A DNA stretch of 16,100 nucleotides from Candidatus Benthicola azotiphorus. Lineage in GTDB: Bacteria; Gemmatimonadota; Gemmatimonadetes; Palauibacterales; Palauibacteraceae. Under the pieces are notes generated by a model. That model had not been told where the DNA came from. It searched no databases and worked only from the letters and a program-made list of their open reading frames with translations. A program made the translations under genes and the position numbers. The DNA is taken from contig CANPVW010000084.1 in NCBI GenBank assembly GCA_947581745.1, positions 1-16,100 on the forward strand, given 5' to 3'. Positions 14,598 through 16,100 of the stretch are shown here, piece after piece (position 1 is the first letter of the stretch; every line of letters starts with the position of its first letter).

Positions 14598-15185
14598 CTA
14601 CATCTCCCGGCGTCCGCTGAACGCCTCCGCTATGGTCACTCCGTCCGCGTACTCCAGATCCCCTCCAACCGGCAGGCCGCGTGCCAGGCGTGTCACGCGA
14701 AGGCCCGGAAACCGCGATACGGCGCGGTGAAGGTAGGCCGCCGTGGCCTCGCCCTCCACGCTCGGATTCGTCGCGATGATCAGCTCGCTGACCCCGACCT
14801 CCAGTCGTTCCAGCAATCGCGCGATGTTCAATTCGTCCGGTCCCACGCCGTCGAGCGGCGACAGGTGTCCCCCGAGGACGTGATACCGTCCGCGGAACCG
14901 GCCCGATGCCTCAATGGCCGCGATGTCCGACGCTTCCTCGACGACGCAGACCTGTGCCGGGTCACGCCTCGAATTGCGACAGTATTCGCAGGGCGCCTCG
15001 CTGCTCAGGTTTCCGCATTCCGCGCAAGGCTTCACCTCTGCGAGGACCCGGTCGATCGCTTCTGCGAGTCTCCGGGCGTCCTCCGGACGCCCCTTCAGCA
15101 GGTGATACGTCAACCGCTGCGCCGTCTTTCTGCCGATCCCGGGGAGTCTCCCGAACTCCCCGATCAGTGATTCGATCGCCGACAC
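14598..15185 (-). CDS. recR: recombination protein RecR
   Basis: A 195-residue RecR. The helix-hairpin-helix LPGIGRKTAQRL is at 14-25, a C4 zinc finger uses Cys54, Cys57, Cys66 and Cys69, and a Toprim domain follows from about residue 78 (VCVVEEASDIAAIEASG, then GGHLSPLDGVGPDEL). RecR forms a DNA clamp with RecO/RecF that helps load RecA at gaps. The start is a GTG directly after the ybaB stop codon. The dnaX-ybaB-recR order is one of the most conserved bacterial gene strings and supports all three calls. The N-terminus starts only about a dozen residues before the HhH motif, normal for RecR. Confidence 0.97.
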   Translation of the reverse strand: MSAIESLIGEFGRLPGIGRKTAQRLTYHLLKGRPEDARRLAEAIDRVLAEVKPCAECGNLSSEAPCEYCRNSRRDPAQVCVVEEASDIAAIEASGRFRGRYHVLGGHLSPLDGVGPDELNIARLLERLEVGVSELIIATNPSVEGEATAAYLHRAVSRFPGLRVTRLARGLPVGGDLEYADGVTIAEAFSGRREM

Positions 15186-15521
15186 TCAGCCGCCCAGCAG
15201 CGAACCCAGGTCCGGCAGAGGCATTCCACCCGTGGCCTGACGCATCTCGGATTCCAGTTTCTCGCGGGCCTTGCCCTGTGCCTGCGATATCGCCGCCAGG
15301 ATCAGGTCCTCGAGCATTTCGAGGTCATCCGGATCCACCGCCGAGGGATCGATCCGGAGCGACCTGACCCCACCCTTCCCGTCCGCAGTGACCTCCACAA
15401 GTCCGCCTCCCGCGGAAGCGCTGAACGTCTCCTTCTCGAGTCTCTCCTGGATTTCGGCCAGGCGTGACTGCATCTGCTGCCCCAGCTGCATGAGCTGCTG
15501 CAATTGACTCAGGTTCTCCAA
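15186..15521 (-). CDS. ybaB: YbaB/EbfC nucleoid-associated protein
   Basis: A 111-residue protein of the YbaB/EbfC family, which forms a tweezer-shaped dimer that binds DNA without strong sequence specificity. The Gln/Met-rich N-terminal helix (LQQLMQLGQQMQSRLAEIQE), the FSASAGGGLVEVTADGKGGV strand region, the LEDLILAAISQA helix and the GG-containing C-terminus are typical. The start is a TTG at 15521, supported by GAGGAG at 15531-15536 with a 9-base spacing. The gene begins six bases after the dnaX stop and abuts recR. Confidence 0.94.
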   Translation of the reverse strand: MENLSQLQQLMQLGQQMQSRLAEIQERLEKETFSASAGGGLVEVTADGKGGVRSLRIDPSAVDPDDLEMLEDLILAAISQAQGKAREKLESEMRQATGGMPLPDLGSLLGG

Positions 15522-15527
15522 GAGCCG

Positions 15528-16100
15528 TCACTCCTCGGTGAGTTTCAGGTCCAGTGCTTGTACCGCTTCGCGGAGCCGGGGGTCCGCTTCCACCAACCGC
15601 TGGAGCTTCGCGTCCTTGGCCGACTCGGCCGTGATTCGCTGGCGGGAACCTCCGTCGTCGGCCCGGAATCGAAGCGCAGACGGATCCATGCCGAGCCGAT
15701 CGCCCAGCTCCCTGCGGAGCGCCGCCGAGCGCCGCCTGTCATCGAGGAACGCCCCCAGCTCTCCAGCCAGTCCGGCCGGCAGATGCAGGGCGAGCTCCCC
15801 CTCGGAGAACCCGGCGACCGTGGCGCCGCGAAGGCCCACGAGGCGCCCTCCCGGAGCGGATCCCTTCGCCGCTTCCAGGGCCTCAGCCCATATGTGCCTC
15901 AAATCGATGGCCTTCGCCGCCGGATCTTCGGCCGGCGGCTCTGCGGATTCCGCGATCGGCGCTTCGTCCGTCGCCGCCTTCTCGGCGGCCGGTGCGCTCC
16001 GGCCCTCGGGCTCGGGGGCGCCGCCGGAACTCCCGGCTGCCGTCGGCCTGCTTCGGGTCTTCGGCGCCGGCTCGTGCCGCCCGTCGGACCGGGCTCGTCG
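15528..16100 (-). CDS. dnaX: DNA polymerase III subunit gamma/tau, C-terminal part (5' end beyond window)
   Basis: The minus-strand frame is open from the right edge to a TGA at 15530-15528, giving about 190 residues. The first part (15903-16100) is a Pro/Ala/Glu-rich linker with no structured motif. It is followed by a compact domain starting DLRHIWAEALEAAKG and continuing to FRADDGG, like the third-domain tail of DnaX, and a final DPRLREAVQALDLKL segment that resembles the usual DnaX ending (DP.V...L..F). The ATPase domain would lie outside the window. A TTG at 15902 can be read as a start, but it is inside the domain and the open frame continues past it. The call rests partly on the ybaB-recR genes that follow. 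DnaX is the clamp-loader ATPase of the replisome. Confidence 0.85.
   Translation of the reverse strand, partial: RRARSDGRHEPAPKTRSRPTAAGSSGGAPEPEGRSAPAAEKAATDEAPIAESAEPPAEDPAAKAIDLRHIWAEALEAAKGSAPGGRLVGLRGATVAGFSEGELALHLPAGLAGELGAFLDDRRRSAALRRELGDRLGMDPSALRFRADDGGSRQRITAESAKDAKLQRLVEADPRLREAVQALDLKLTEE
15531..15536 (-). promoter_or_regulatory. Shine-Dalgarno site supporting the ybaB TTG start
   Basis: GAGGAG on the minus strand spans the last dnaX codons and lies 9 bases before the TTG at 15521. No ATG or GTG is nearby in the ybaB frame, so this site decides the start. Confidence 0.65.

Noticed and set aside
14211..15170. 319-codon plus-strand frame opposite recR and the small membrane protein gene
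   Set aside because: Shadow frame; recR is supported by motifs and gene order.
15528..15902. A 124-residue gene starting at TTG 15902
   Set aside because: The frame stays open to the window edge and the sequence fits the tail of DnaX, so this is an internal codon, not a gene start.

Overview
This is a GC-rich, densely coded bacterial chromosome segment of core-genome character. I see 19 protein genes, two of them cut by the window edges. There are no tRNA or rRNA genes, insertion sequences, phage genes or CRISPR arrays, and no gene-free stretch above 300 bases. The mix points to a Gram-negative-type envelope: a MacA-like periplasmic adaptor with MacB-like permeases. It also includes bacillithiol-type thiol chemistry (BshB1) and an MglA-like GTPase beside dnaX-ybaB-recR. 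That combination would fit Gemmatimonadota or a related phylum. This is an inference from gene content; no 16S or marker tree is available here.

The plus-strand half (1-9843) starts with the C-terminal half of an EamA/DMT transporter, then a divergent creatininase-family amidohydrolase whose stop overlaps the start of a small predicted secreted protein of unknown function. A probable rho-independent hairpin (2131-2166) separates these from a tripartite export cassette: an HlyD/MacA-like adaptor, a LolD/MacB-type ATPase and two different MacB-like permeases. The cassette is tightly packed. A sulfur/thiol group follows on the same strand: BshB1-like deacetylase, PLP cysteine desulfurase and the tRNA 2-thiouridylase MnmA. 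The desulfurase and MnmA overlap by 4 bases, which fits direct sulfur supply to tRNA modification.

The minus-strand half (16100-9859) is read toward mnmA and meets it tail to tail with only 15 bases between. In transcription order it holds dnaX (3' part), ybaB/ebfC, recR, a small membrane protein with a HEAT-like tail, an MglA-like Ras-type GTPase, pgsA, a single-domain cinA/pncC, an alpha/beta hydrolase, grpE and dnaJ. Junctions from dnaX to the hydrolase range from 4-base overlaps to 6-base gaps, so this looks like one operon. The 51-base gap before grpE carries a small hairpin and a possible promoter. Several starts are TTG or GTG.

I see no clear new defence or mobile system. The most interesting parts are the MglA GTPase paired with a membrane/HEAT-like protein where its partner MglB might be expected, the creatininase lacking a normally conserved metal-ligand Glu, and a grpE start where the Shine-Dalgarno sequence points to a downstream TTG.
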